Below the pieces are notes generated by a model. The model made no database searches, had not been told where the DNA came from, and was given only the letters and a program-made list of their open reading frames with translations. From Neocallimastix lanati (nom. inval.) (lineage: Eukaryota > Neocallimastigomycota > Neocallimastigomycetes > Neocallimastigales > Neocallimastigaceae), in assembly GCA_016946835.1 (NCBI GenBank), contig JACVTC010000097.1, forward strand, positions 1 to 40,000: 40,000 nucleotides of DNA, in the 5' to 3' direction. Shown here in pieces: positions 11,290-21,209 of this stretch (position 1 is the stretch's first letter; every line of letters starts with the position of its first letter). A program made the translations under genes and the position numbers.

Positions 11290-12473
11290 ATGTCTTCATC
11301 ACAAACTATAGAAGAACCAAATAATAACTTTAAAATTGAATTATTTATAGAAGATATAGATAATGGAGATTTAGAAATATTAAAAACTTTAATAAATAAT
11401 ATCAAAAATAATAATAATCATTCAAAAAAAAAAAAAAAAAAAAAATAGATATCCCTTTGGAGATTTATAAAAATGGCTTTCTTACTCCTAATCGATTAAA
11501 TTTTATAATAGAAAATTGTAGCGATATTCTATGCATATCTTCTTCATTACTAAAGATATTAATAAAAAATAATGAAATTCAGTTATTAAATATTATTTTT
11601 GAAAATTTTAAATTTTACGATAATGATTTCATTCAAAGGCTACTTTATTACTATAGAAATAAAACGTCAATTTCTGTCACTGACCTAAATCGAATCATGT
11701 CAAACCATCAATATAGAATTTTTTCAAATTATTCCGTAGAAAATTTTCAAGATTATTTTGTGAGTGTATGCGAATATGGAAATGTAAATTTGATAAAATA
11801 TTTAATTGAACATGGCGCCGATGTAAATGAAAAAAATGAAAGTTTGGAAATACCATTATGTTGTGCATGCCTAGAAGGAAATGAAAAGGTAGCAAAATAT
11901 TTAATTGAACGTGGTGCCGATATAAAAGTAGTAGATATACTCGGTGATTCCCCTTTATTTATGGCATGCAAAGGAGGAAATGAAAATCTAGTAAAATATT
12001 TAATTGAACTTGGAGCTGATATAAATAAAGAATCCTATAGTAAGGATACACCATTATTTTATGCATGTGCCAGTGGAAATGACAATCTAGTAAAATATTT
12101 AGTTGAGCAAGGAGCAGATATAACATTAGAAGATTTTCTTGGTATTACAGCTCTATTTGTTGCCTGTGAGAAAGGAAATGAAGCAATAGTAAAATATTTA
12201 ATAGAACAAGGAGCAGATATTAATAAAGAAAATAAATGGGCTGAAACACCGCTATTTGTTGCCTGTGAGAAAGGAAATGAAGCAATAGTAAACTATTTAA
12301 TAGAACAAGGAGCAAATATTAATAAAGTAATTGATGTAATTAATACTCCTAAAAGATCTTATGATTTATCAGGAAGAGGTAGACTTTCTACAAAAGAAAA
12401 TATAATAAAATATTTAGTTGAACTTGAAGATACTATAAATAAAAATAAAGAATATAAGAGAAAAAAATGTTAA
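11290..12473 (+). CDS. Ankyrin-repeat protein, copy 2 (intact except one poly(A) frame break)
   Basis: Best preserved paralogue. The ATG at 11290 opens MSSSQTIEEPNNNFKIELF and runs to a tract of 22 A (11424-11445), where this frame meets TAG at 11446. The rest continues one frame over, uninterrupted to 12473: IDIPLEIYKNGFLTPNRL, an all-helical N-terminal region shared by the family, six ankyrin repeats (about 11755-12340, TPLF-ACEKGNE-IVKYLIEQGADIN pattern), then a basic tail with KVIDVIN and LSGRGRLSTKENI. One A more or two fewer would make a single 390-residue frame. No signal peptide or membrane segment, so probably cytoplasmic and protein-binding; the partner is unknown. The first four repeats differ from each other, while repeats 5 and 6 are nearly identical. 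The break may be real, a sequencing error, or bypassed by slippage. Confidence 0.85.
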
Positions 12474-13090
12474 CCGAAAAAGATTATAGAATCATTAAAA
12501 AAAAATACCAACTAACAAACTTACTAAAAAAGTAAATCATAAATATTAAAAAAATTAAATTAATAATTATAAAATTAATTACCATATTAATACACTTTAA
12601 TAAAAATAATATAGACATTATAGAAATTAGATTAAATAAGGAAATACCATAAATTGTATAATAATGTATAATTTATGAATGATATTAACTATAGAAACAT
12701 TGAAATATTAAATAATTCAATAAATGATATTATATATATATATATATAATTTCAACAAATCATTATATAATAAAATTTCATGATTATATATACGTAGAAA
12801 TAAAAAAAAAAAATTATATTAAATCTTTTTTTTTTTTTTTTATATTTTATATTTTATATTTTATTCTGATTTCTAATTTTTTTTTTTTTTTTTTATTTAT
12901 TTATTTTTTTTTGTTGTATTATGCTTTATTTATTTTACTATTAATTTTTTTTTTGTTATTGGTTTTATCTAATTTTGTTATCATCTAATTAGGTCTAAAT
13001 TTAATTATCGATATTATTATATATTATTTATTATTTATTTTTTTCATTTTTCTTAATTATTTTAATACATTAATATTATTATTCAATTAT
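12474..13090. other. Intergenic after ankyrin copy 2
   Basis: AT-only spacer. 12500-12740 resembles the 3' flanks of copies 3 and 4 (ATTACCATATTAATACACTT, AATGTATAATTTATGAATGA, GAAACATTGAAATATT), so flank and gene were duplicated together. T-runs follow. No gene. Confidence 0.55.
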
Positions 13091-13385
13091 TTATTAATCA
13101 ATTATTTATTATTTATTAATAAATACTTCTTTTTATTTTTTATTATTTATTAATAAGTACTTCTTTTTATTTTTTATTATTTATTAATAAATACTTCTTT
13201 TTATTTTTTATTATTTATTAATAAGTACTTCTTTTTATTTTTTATTATTTATTAATAAATACATCTTTTTTTTTTTATTATTTATTAATAAGTACTTCTT
13301 TTTATTTTTTATTATTTATTAATAAATACTTCTTTTTATTTTTTACTATTTTATTATTTATTAATAAATACTCTTTTTATTATTT
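13091..13385. repeat. 34-bp minisatellite, eight units, alternating variants
   Basis: Units spaced 34 bp apart carry AAATACTTCTTTTTATTTTT and AAGTACTTCTTTTTATTTTT in strict alternation (13121, 13155, 13189, 13223, 13257, 13290, 13324, then a looser one near 13367). This gives a 68-bp higher-order period, as if the array grew by duplicating pairs. Confidence 0.85.
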
Positions 13386-13681
13386 ATTATTTATTATTTA
13401 TTTTATTTTTATTTCTATTTTAATTTCTATTTTTATTATTATTTATTATTTCCATTTTTATTTCTATTTTTATTTAATAATTAAAATAATTAAATAAAAA
13501 TAAAAAAATATATGGATATCCTCTTATCCTTTAAATATTTTTGACTTAAAAATTATTATTAATTTTAAATAAAATAAAAATAAAAAAAATAATAAAATAA
13601 AAAAAATATAAAATTTAATTAATTAGATTATTTATTAATAGTTTTATGATTACTTCCACTAAAAACAAAATAAAATAAAAG

Positions 13682-13716
13682 GATCCAATCAAATTAATTG
13701 TTTCTATTGGAATCTT
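13682..13716 (+). promoter_or_regulatory. Facing CCAAT pair, orphan upstream block
   Basis: GGATCCAATCAAATTAATTG then TTTCTATTGGAATC, with both CCAAT (13685) and ATTGG (13706) intact. It is the same block that precedes ankyrin copies 2 and 4, but no gene follows closely: copy 3 begins 2.7 kb downstream. Either copy 3 was pushed away by inserted sequence or a gene was lost here. Confidence 0.4.
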
Positions 13717-13820
13717 TGATTGATAATTTTATTTATTTTGATTTATTTTGATTTATTGCTTGAAATCTTTGGAATGAAAGAATATAAAAAAAATTAAAAA
13801 AAATTAAATAGTTAATATAG

Positions 13821-13908
13821 TTATAGAGTTATATATCTATATAACTCTATATATCTATATATCTATATATCTATATAGAGTTATAGAGTTATAGAGTTAT
13901 AGAGTTAA
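13821..13908. repeat. Inverted and tandem TATAGAGTTATA cluster
   Basis: 13-bp perfect arms ATAACTCTATATA (13841-13853) and TATATAGAGTTAT (13872-13884) flank a run of ATATCT units, with extra TATAGAGT repeats on both sides. It could extrude as a cruciform. Confidence 0.7.
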
Positions 13909-14100
13909 TATATTAATCAATAAATTCTAAAAAAAAAATAATAATTAAAAATGATTTTTCATAAAACTTTATTCTATTTGATTTGTTTTGATTTTAGTTT
14001 TTTTTTTTTTTTTTCTTTTTTTTTTTTTTTATTATTATTAATTATTTAATAATTTTAATTATTATATTTTAAATTATTATATTTTAAATTATTATGTTGT

Positions 14101-14133
<33 letters not shown>

Positions 14134-16398
14134 AAATAAATAAATAAATAGAATTAACTTTTTTTATTTTTTTTATTTTTTTACTGGAATATTTATAAAA
14201 TATTTCTTTTATTAAAAAATATTTATTTGAAATTTAAAGATTTTATAATATACTTGGAAAGGACTTTAAAGGAATAAAAATGATCAATTAAATTATTTAA
14301 ATATTATTTTTTAATCTTTATAATAATTATTTTTAATCTTTATATTTTAAATTTTTAATAATTTTATATTTTAAATTATTATCTTTTAAAATCTTTTAAA
14401 TTTTTAATACTTAATTTTTTTATAGATCTATAAAATTATTAAATATATATATTTTTAAAAATTTATAAATCGTTTAAAACGAATGATAAAATATTTTATT
14501 TTTTTTTTTTAAAGCTTTAATTCTAATAAATATTTATTATTATATAATTAATATTCATTAGAATATTAATTACATGTATGCTGCGCTTCCAGACGACTTC
14601 ATTATTGAATCAAATAGGATCATTTACTATGGAAAATGGAATGAAAGAGTGGAACACTTAAAAAAAAACCTACCATTCCTCACTTAATATATTTGAAGGA
14701 ATTTAAAAAGCAAAACAATAAAAAATAAAAATTATGTTACCTAAAATTTTCAAATAAAATATAATTTATATTTATTATTTATTATTCCATTATTTATTAA
14801 TAAATACTCTTTATTATTATTTAATTATTATTCAATTATTCAATTATTATTTATTATTTATTATTATTTATTATTCAATTATTCAATTATTATTTATTTA
14901 TTTATTATTTATTATTTATTTAATTATTTATTATTTTTTCATCCATTTCATATATTCTAACAATTATAATAAAATATAAAATAAATTTTATGTCCATATC
15001 CATAAACAAGTTTTGACTTTAATTTGTATTGTTACTATACTATGAATTAAATAATAGTAAATTAAATTCATATTTATATTTATATTTTATTAAATATTTA
15101 ATAGTAAATGAAATCGTTATTAAAATCATCTTATTTTATATAGAGAAGAACTTTTGATGAAATCTAAGAGTAATAATTGACGTATATGGATTTGGGGTAT
15201 CTAATGTATTATGGCTAGACCAATGGTTTATTAGTAGTAGATGTAAATACCATGCAAAAGTATATATAAAAATAAAATTATACCTCTTTAATATTAATAG
15301 TATTATTAATAATAATATAGTAGATGTTATGGAAAAGTATCTATAAAAATATACATCTTTAATATTAATATTAATATTAATATTAATAATACAGGTGTTC
15401 TAAAATAAAGTAAACTAAAAAAAATAAAATATAAAATATTCTTTATTTAATAATTTATTAAAGAATTTCAATAATCAAAATTTATTAAAAGAAAATTATT
15501 GAATATTGTCAATGAAATGTTAAATTTACATATATTAATGTGATTAATATCATATGATATTTATACGCCACATTCATTTTTACATTTCAATCTAATTTTA
15601 TACAATTTTATTATTTAATAAAACTTTTATTATTGATTATATTGATTATATTCTATTATATTGATTATATTTAAACTTTATTGATTATATTTTATTATAT
15701 TATATTTTATTATATTTTATTATATTGATTATATTTTATTATATTGATTAAACTTTTTTCTAATATATTTAATCTAAAAAAAAAAAAAATGGAAAAATCG
15801 GTCTATTTTTTATTTTATTTCTATTTTATATTTTATTTTATTTCCATTTTTTATTTTTTATTTTTATTTAATAATAATGATTAAAGTGTGTTAAATTGTC
15901 AGAAATATTTTTTAATGAAATGTTTTTATTTTTTAATTTTATTAGTAAGAAAATTCGGAATTAAAAAAGAAAATACAAATTAAAAAAATAAAATTTAAAA
16001 AATTTAAAAAAATTTAAAAATTTAAAAAAATTTAAAAAAATTTAAAAAAATTTAAAAATTTAAAAAAAATAATATTTAATCATGTCACTTATTAATAATT
16101 AAATTAAATTAAATTAATTTTTTTTATTAAATAAAAATAAAAAATAAAATAAAAATAATTTATATATAAATAAATAAATATAAAAAAAATTTTTTTATTT
16201 TTTTTCTTCATTTTAGTTTATTTTATTTTAAAATAATTATATTAAATAAAAATATATATAGAATATATTAAAATATATAAAAAAATAGGTTAAATATTTA
16301 TTATTCAATTTAAAAATAAATAAATAAAAAAAAAAATGGCCCCATTTCAAATTATAAAGAAAACATATATATAAATAAAAAAAAAATAGAAAATAAAA
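13909..16398. other. Long spacer before ankyrin copy 3 with coding-like scraps
   Basis: Mostly A/T low complexity (T-runs near 14004 and 14105, GATTATATTTTATTATATT repeats at 15640-15755, TTTAAAAAAA repeats at 15990-16070). Two short stretches have normal base composition. One is 14574-14687, described separately. The other is 15169-15290, whose plus frame reads VYGFGVSNVLWLDQWF followed by a basic segment and which looks like a fragment of a real but unrecognised protein. GTCCATATCCATAAACAAGT at 14990 resembles the ankyrin upstream block. Confidence 0.45.
14574..14687 (+). CDS. Small ORF of 37 aa with normal codon usage, unrecognised
   Basis: Begins MYAALPDDFIIESNR and ends KKNLPFLT. It uses GCG, CTT, GAC, GTG, CAC and CTC codons, unlike its AT-only surroundings, which suggests recent descent from a working gene. 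No family recognised. It is more likely a fragment of a larger gene (exon or transposon piece) than a complete small protein: no neighbour continues the frame and the flanks turn to pure AT at once. Confidence 0.3.
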   Translation: MYAALPDDFIIESNRIIYYGKWNERVEHLKKNLPFLT

Positions 16399-18009
16399 AT
16401 GACTTCATCACAAAATAATAAAATAAATAATTATATAAAAAAATTAAATATTAACTTTAAAATTGAATTATTTATATAGATAATGGAGATTTAGAAATAT
16501 TAAAAACTTCAATAAATAATATCAATAAAGATAATTCAGAAAAAATTGATATTCCATTGGAAATCTATAGAAATGGCTTTCTTACTCCTAATAGATTAGA
16601 TTTTATAATGAAAAATTGTAGCGATATTTTATACATATCTTCTTCTTTACTAAAAATATTAATAAAAAAAAATGAAATTCAGTTATTACGAATTGTTTTT
16701 GATAACTCTAAATTTTATGATAATGATTTCATTAAACATTTACTTTATCAATATAAATATAAAAAGGTCAATTTTTGTCACTGACTTAAATGAAATAATG
16801 TCTAATGATCAATAGGTAATCTCAATAAATCAAAATATAAAAAAATTTCAAAATTATTTTACAAAAGTATGCCATGAAGGAAAAGAAAATATCATTAAAT
16901 TTTTAATTGGAAATGGAGCCAATGTAAATAATTCGAATAAAGATCGTAAAACACCATTAGGTTGTGTATGTGAAAAAGGAAATGAAAAAATAGCAAAATA
17001 TTTAATTGAACATGGTGCTGAAATAGAAAAAGCTTATTGGGCCACTTATTTACCTTTATTTATGGCATGTGAAAGTGGAAATGAAAATCTAGTAAAATAT
17101 TTAATTGAAATTGGAGCTGACATAAATAAAGTATCAACTATTGGTGATACACCATTATTTTTTGCATGCAGAAGTGGAAATGAAAATCTAGTAAAATATT
17201 TAATTGAACTGGGAGCAGATGTAAAAAAATTAAATAGTAATGGAGAAACACTTTTATTTGAGGCGTGCTACAGTGGAAACGAAAATCTTGTAAAATATTT
17301 AGTTAAAATAGGAGTAGATGTAAAAAAGTTAAATAAGTATGGAGAAACACCTTTATTTGATGCGTGCTACAGTGGAAATGAAAATCTAGTAAAATATTTA
17401 GTTGAAAATGGAGTAGATATTAATAAAAAAAATAGATGGGCTAAAACACCACTATTTATTGCATGTGAGAAAAGAAATGAAAAAATAATAAATTATTTAG
17501 TTGAACAAGGAGCAGATGTTAATGAAGGAAATAATAGGGCTGAAACACCTCTTCATAATGCATGTAATAATGAAAACGAAGATATGATAAAGTATTTAGT
17601 TGAAAATGGTGCGGATATTAATAAAAAAGATAGATGGGCTAAAGCACCACTACTTATTGCATGTAATAAAGAAAACGAAAATATAATAAAGTATTTATTT
17701 GAAAAAGGAGCAGATATTAATACGGAAAACGAAAAGACTGAAACACCTCTTCTTGTTGCATGTAGGAATGGAAACGAAAATATCATAAAGTATTTAGTTG
17801 AACATGGGGCAGATATATATAAAGTAATTGATATACTTAATTGTCCTATAAAACGATATGTTCCACGTAGAGGATTAAGTAAAAAGAAAGGGCATATTAA
17901 AAAATTATTAGTTGAACTTAAAGATAATATTAATGACAATAAAAAATATAAAAGAAAACTAGTTACCTATAAAGATTTTAAAATCACTAAAAAAAACAAA
18001 AACAAATGA
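16399..18009 (+). pseudogene. Ankyrin-repeat protein gene, copy 3 (ten repeats, lightly broken)
   Basis: ATG at 16399 opens MTSSQNNKINNYIKKLNINF. Three lesions follow. Near 16477 a deletion of about 7 bp relative to copies 2 and 4 gives an immediate TAG. One extra A in AAAAAGG near 16763 shifts the frame. A TAG at 16813 replaces a tyrosine codon of copy 2. From 16816 to 18009 the frame is fully open. This stretch holds ten ankyrin repeats, then the family tail (KVIDILNCPIKRYVPRRGLS) and a lysine-rich C-terminus. The last repeats (ETPL-ACNNENEDMIKYLVENGAD type) have a strong 99-bp period. The N-terminal region (about 16545-16780, NGFLTPNRLDF to FYDNDFIKHLLYQY) is clearly homologous to copy 2. 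The intact part could be translated only from an internal start such as the ATG at 17062. Confidence 0.85.
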
Positions 18010-18319
18010 AAAAAAAATAAATAAAAAAATAAAAATATAAATATTAAAATATTATAATAATAATTATAATATTATTAACAATTTTAATACGTTATAATAA
18101 AAATAATATCATATTTAATAATAAAATAAAAATTTGATTAAAAAAAAAAAAAATACTAAAAGTTATGTAATAATGTATAATTTATGAAAGAAATTAATTT
18201 TGGAAATATGGAAATATTTATTAATTTAATCAATAAAATTATATAAAAATAAATCAGTAAATAGAAATATTATTGTTTTTTAGAAATATATATAAAAAAA
18301 AAAAGATTTTATTTCTTTT
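18010..18319. other. 3' flank of ankyrin copy 3
   Basis: AT-rich, with close similarity to 24320-24600 after copy 4 (for example AAAGTTATGTAATAATGTAT versus AAAGTTATATAATAATATAT). This shows that gene and flank were duplicated as one segment. No gene or terminator recognised. Confidence 0.55.
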
Positions 18320-18540
18320 TAATAGATAAAAATTTTTTTTAATAGAAAATTGTTAACAATTCTCCAGACATATCTTATTCTTTATTAAAAAAAATTAATA
18401 AAAATAAAAAATGATAAAATTCAATTATTGAGCATTATTTATAATAATTTTAAATTTTATGACAATAATTTCATAAAATGATTTCTTTTTCAATATAAAT
18501 AAATTCTTGTTAACCTAAATTTACAAATATCACTATATAT
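18320..18540 (+). pseudogene. Relic of ankyrin-family N-terminal region downstream of copy 3
   Basis: GAAAATTGTTAACAATTCTC and the following CATATCTTATTCTTTATTAA align with the part of copy 2 that encodes IENCSDILCISSSLLK. CAATTATTGAGCATTATTTA and AAATTTTATGACAATAATTT align with the part encoding QLLNIIFENFKFYDNDFI. The frame is destroyed and no ankyrin repeats follow. A matching relic lies after copy 4 (24630-24835), so it was already present before the copy 3/copy 4 duplication. Confidence 0.65.
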
Positions 18541-18666
18541 ATATATATATATATTCAAAAAATCATAATATTATAATGTTTTATGATTATATATAAGTAG
18601 ACATAAAAAATTATAATAAATCATTTTTTTTTTTTATATTTTATATTGATAAAGTCTTCCGGTTCG

Positions 18667-19040
18667 ATATCATTATTTATTAATTTATTTATTTTGTATT
18701 ATATCATTATTTATTAATTTATTTATTTTGTATTATATCATTATTTATTAATTTATTTATTTTGTATTATATCATTATTTATTAATTTATTTATTTTGTA
18801 TTATATCATTATTTATTAATTTATTTATTTTGTATTATATCATTATTTATTAATTTATTTATTTTGTATTATATCATTATTTATTAATTTATTTATTTTG
18901 TATTATATCATTATTTATTAATTTATTTATTTTGTATTATATCATTATTTATTAATTTATTTATTTTGTATTATATCATTATTTATTAATTTATTTATTT
19001 TGTATTATATCATTATTTATTAATTTATTTATTTTATATT
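18667..19040. repeat. 34-bp minisatellite, eleven nearly perfect units
   Basis: Units start at 18671, 18705, 18739 and every 34 bp to 19011, built from CATTATTTATTAATTTATTT and ATTTTGTATTATAT. All eleven look identical except the last, which ends in TTATATTCG. The equivalent place after copy 4 (about 24975-25010) has only about one unit, so the array expanded after the segmental duplication. Confidence 0.9.
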
Positions 19041-19720
19041 CGTTCCATCTATATATCCCTTTGGTTTATTCTTTTTAGTATTTAAATAATTATATTTAAA
19101 TTTTTTTTATTTAATAATTATTTGCTCTTTTCATCTATTAGTTTCACTACTATCTATTTTTAGTTCTTCCATTTTGTTAAACATTTTTTAGTTAATTTTC
19201 AATTATTCAATCTTATTAAATATATTTAATTATATAAATTTTAAATAAAATTTAGCTTATTTTTTTAATTTTTATATTGATTTTTTTTAATATATAGTTT
19301 TATAAAAATCCTTTTTAAAATTATTTCATTTTTTTTAATATTTAATATCTAGATATTTAAAAGTTTTATTTTTCGAATAATAAATAATTAATTTTTATTT
19401 TTCACAAATAATCTATTTTTAAAAGAAATATTTATTATGAATATTTAAAGATCCTAAAGAACTTTTCTTTAATGATTATTAAATTTTATTATTATAATTA
19501 TTAATTTTAATTTTTTGATTCAACAATCTATGAAAAAAAAAAATTATTGATTAAAATTTTTTTTATTCAATAAATTATAAAATAATAAAATACATCAAAA
19601 TTTTTTTAAATTAAAAATAAAAAAAAAAAAAAATTAGTATTTTTAAAAAATTTATTTGTTTAATTTATTTATTTATCTTTTACTTATTAATAAGCACATA
19701 TAATAAAAATTTAAAACAAA
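19041..19720. other. Gene-free spacer
   Basis: A/T low-complexity sequence without a recognisable gene. The only slightly richer piece is CGTTCCATCTATATATCCCT at 19040-19060. Confidence 0.5.
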
Positions 19721-19723
19721 ACT

Positions 19724-19805
19724 TTCATGAAATTCTCAGTCGGTAAAATATTGAGACTCTTAATCTGTTAAAAAACAAAATTAAGCGACACTCAATTTTA
19801 ATAAA
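19724..19805 (+). pseudogene. Decayed tRNA-Lys (anticodon CTT)
   Basis: CTCAGTCGGTAAAATATTGA followed by GACTCTTAATCT matches the D-arm, anticodon stem-loop and CTT anticodon (19759-19761) of eukaryotic tRNA-Lys(CUU), whose conserved core is AGCTCAGTCGGTAGAGC then GAGACTCTTAATCTC. The anticodon loop CTCTTAA is exact and three of five anticodon-stem pairs remain. The 5' acceptor strand is not recognisable, and the expected T-arm GGTTCGAGC has become AAGCGACACTCAA. It is therefore a relic and not a working tRNA. The family identity is from known tRNA consensus; the decay is read from the sequence. Confidence 0.6.
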
Positions 19806-20035
19806 ACATGTTAAAAGAATTATGTTAAAGGTATAATATTATTTAATATATTTTTTATTATCACGTTTTATTTTATATTATATTATTGTTGTTATATTAT
19901 TTAAAAAAAAAAAAAACAAGATATATCCTTCTATCTTTATACTTTTTTTATTATCCAATAAAATTTATTTCAATGTTTATTTTATTTTATATTATAAGTT
20001 TAATTTATTTATAGTATGATCAATCATTATTTTTA

Positions 20036-20225
20036 ACATATTGAACAAGGAGTAGATTTAAAAAAAAAAAAAAAAAAAAAAAGTTATTGGATTTATATTA
20101 ATTCCTATGGAGAACAATTTCCATAGGTAATTTTTGGAATTTATAAGAACAAAAATATAAAAAATATATATTTGAATAACTTAAACTAATATAAATAAAG
20201 AATAAATGTATAAAAGAAAAAATAT
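20036..20225 (+). pseudogene. Short ankyrin-gene relic
   Basis: ATTGAACAAGGAGTAGATTT (IEQGVD), then a run of about 22 A, then ATTAATTCCTATGGAGAACA (NSYGE), matching the end of one ankyrin repeat and the start of the next. From about 20170, GAATAACTTAAACTAATATA and AATAAAGAATAAATGTATAA resemble the LVELEDTINKNKEYKRK tail of copy 2. The pieces between are deleted. Confidence 0.55.
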
Positions 20226-21178
20226 TAAAAATACAAAAACATATAATTATATTTATTATATTTTTAAATATTTAAAATCAAAATTATGTTATTTCTTCTT
20301 TTTATATTTTATTAAAAAAATTTTTTTTTGATTTTTGAAATTAAAAAGCATTAATAAAATTTTTTTTTTTTTTTTAAAAAAAAAATATATATATATAATT
20401 ATTATAGATTTTAATTTTTAAATATATTATATTATTAAAAAAAAAATATATGAAAAAAGTATATATAATAAAGTAAAAAAATAGCATTAATATAAAATAT
20501 ATATATCTATACATATAATAAAGAAGTACTATAAAAATTTTTTTTAAATAAAATTATTAAATGTAATTATAGTAATAATAATATAATATAATTATATATT
20601 TATTATTTATTCTCATTTGATATTATAATATTATAACTATATAAAATAGTAATAATAATTATATAAAATAGAAATTTATATTTTTTTTAATTTACAATAA
20701 TGTTATAAATATTGTAATTAATTTATACATAATAATGAAAGCAATAAACATTTTTTATTTTTAAATTTTTTTTTCTTTTAGAAAAAAACAAAAGAAAAAA
20801 AATTAAAATAAAAAAAAATAATTTTAAAATAACTCCTTTTAAATAATTATAAAATAAAATCAAAAATCTAAACTTGAGTTAAATATAATATAATAAAACT
20901 AAATAAAAATAATCAAAATAACAATAATAATAACAATAATAGTAATAATAATAACAATAATAATAATAATAAAATCAATAAAACATAATAAGAATAAAAA
21001 ATATATACATAATGTTAGAAATTAGAATAAAATATAAAATGTAAAAGAAAAAAGTTCATATTTAAATATAATTATATTTATATTATTCTTTTATTTAAAT
21101 ATGAATTTTATATTTTATTCTATGGTTTGTTTCTATTTAACCTTTTAATTATTTTTATTTTTTTATTTCTTTTTTTTT

Positions 21179-21209
<31 letters not shown>

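Noticed and set aside
11695-11971. Minus-strand frames opposite ankyrin copy 2
   Set aside because: Antisense shadows of the ankyrin repeats; the plus strand carries clear repeat motifs.
17553-17939. 128-codon minus-strand frame opposite ankyrin copy 3
   Set aside because: Antisense of the repeats with the same 99-bp periodicity; no family of its own.
18650-18680. GGTTCGATATC resembling a tRNA T-arm
   Set aside because: No D-arm, anticodon stem or acceptor pairing nearby; the sister segment at 24.95 kb has lost the motif.
18667-19040. CRISPR-like appearance of regular 34-bp units
   Set aside because: Units are contiguous with no unique spacers, in a eukaryotic subtelomere; this is a minisatellite.
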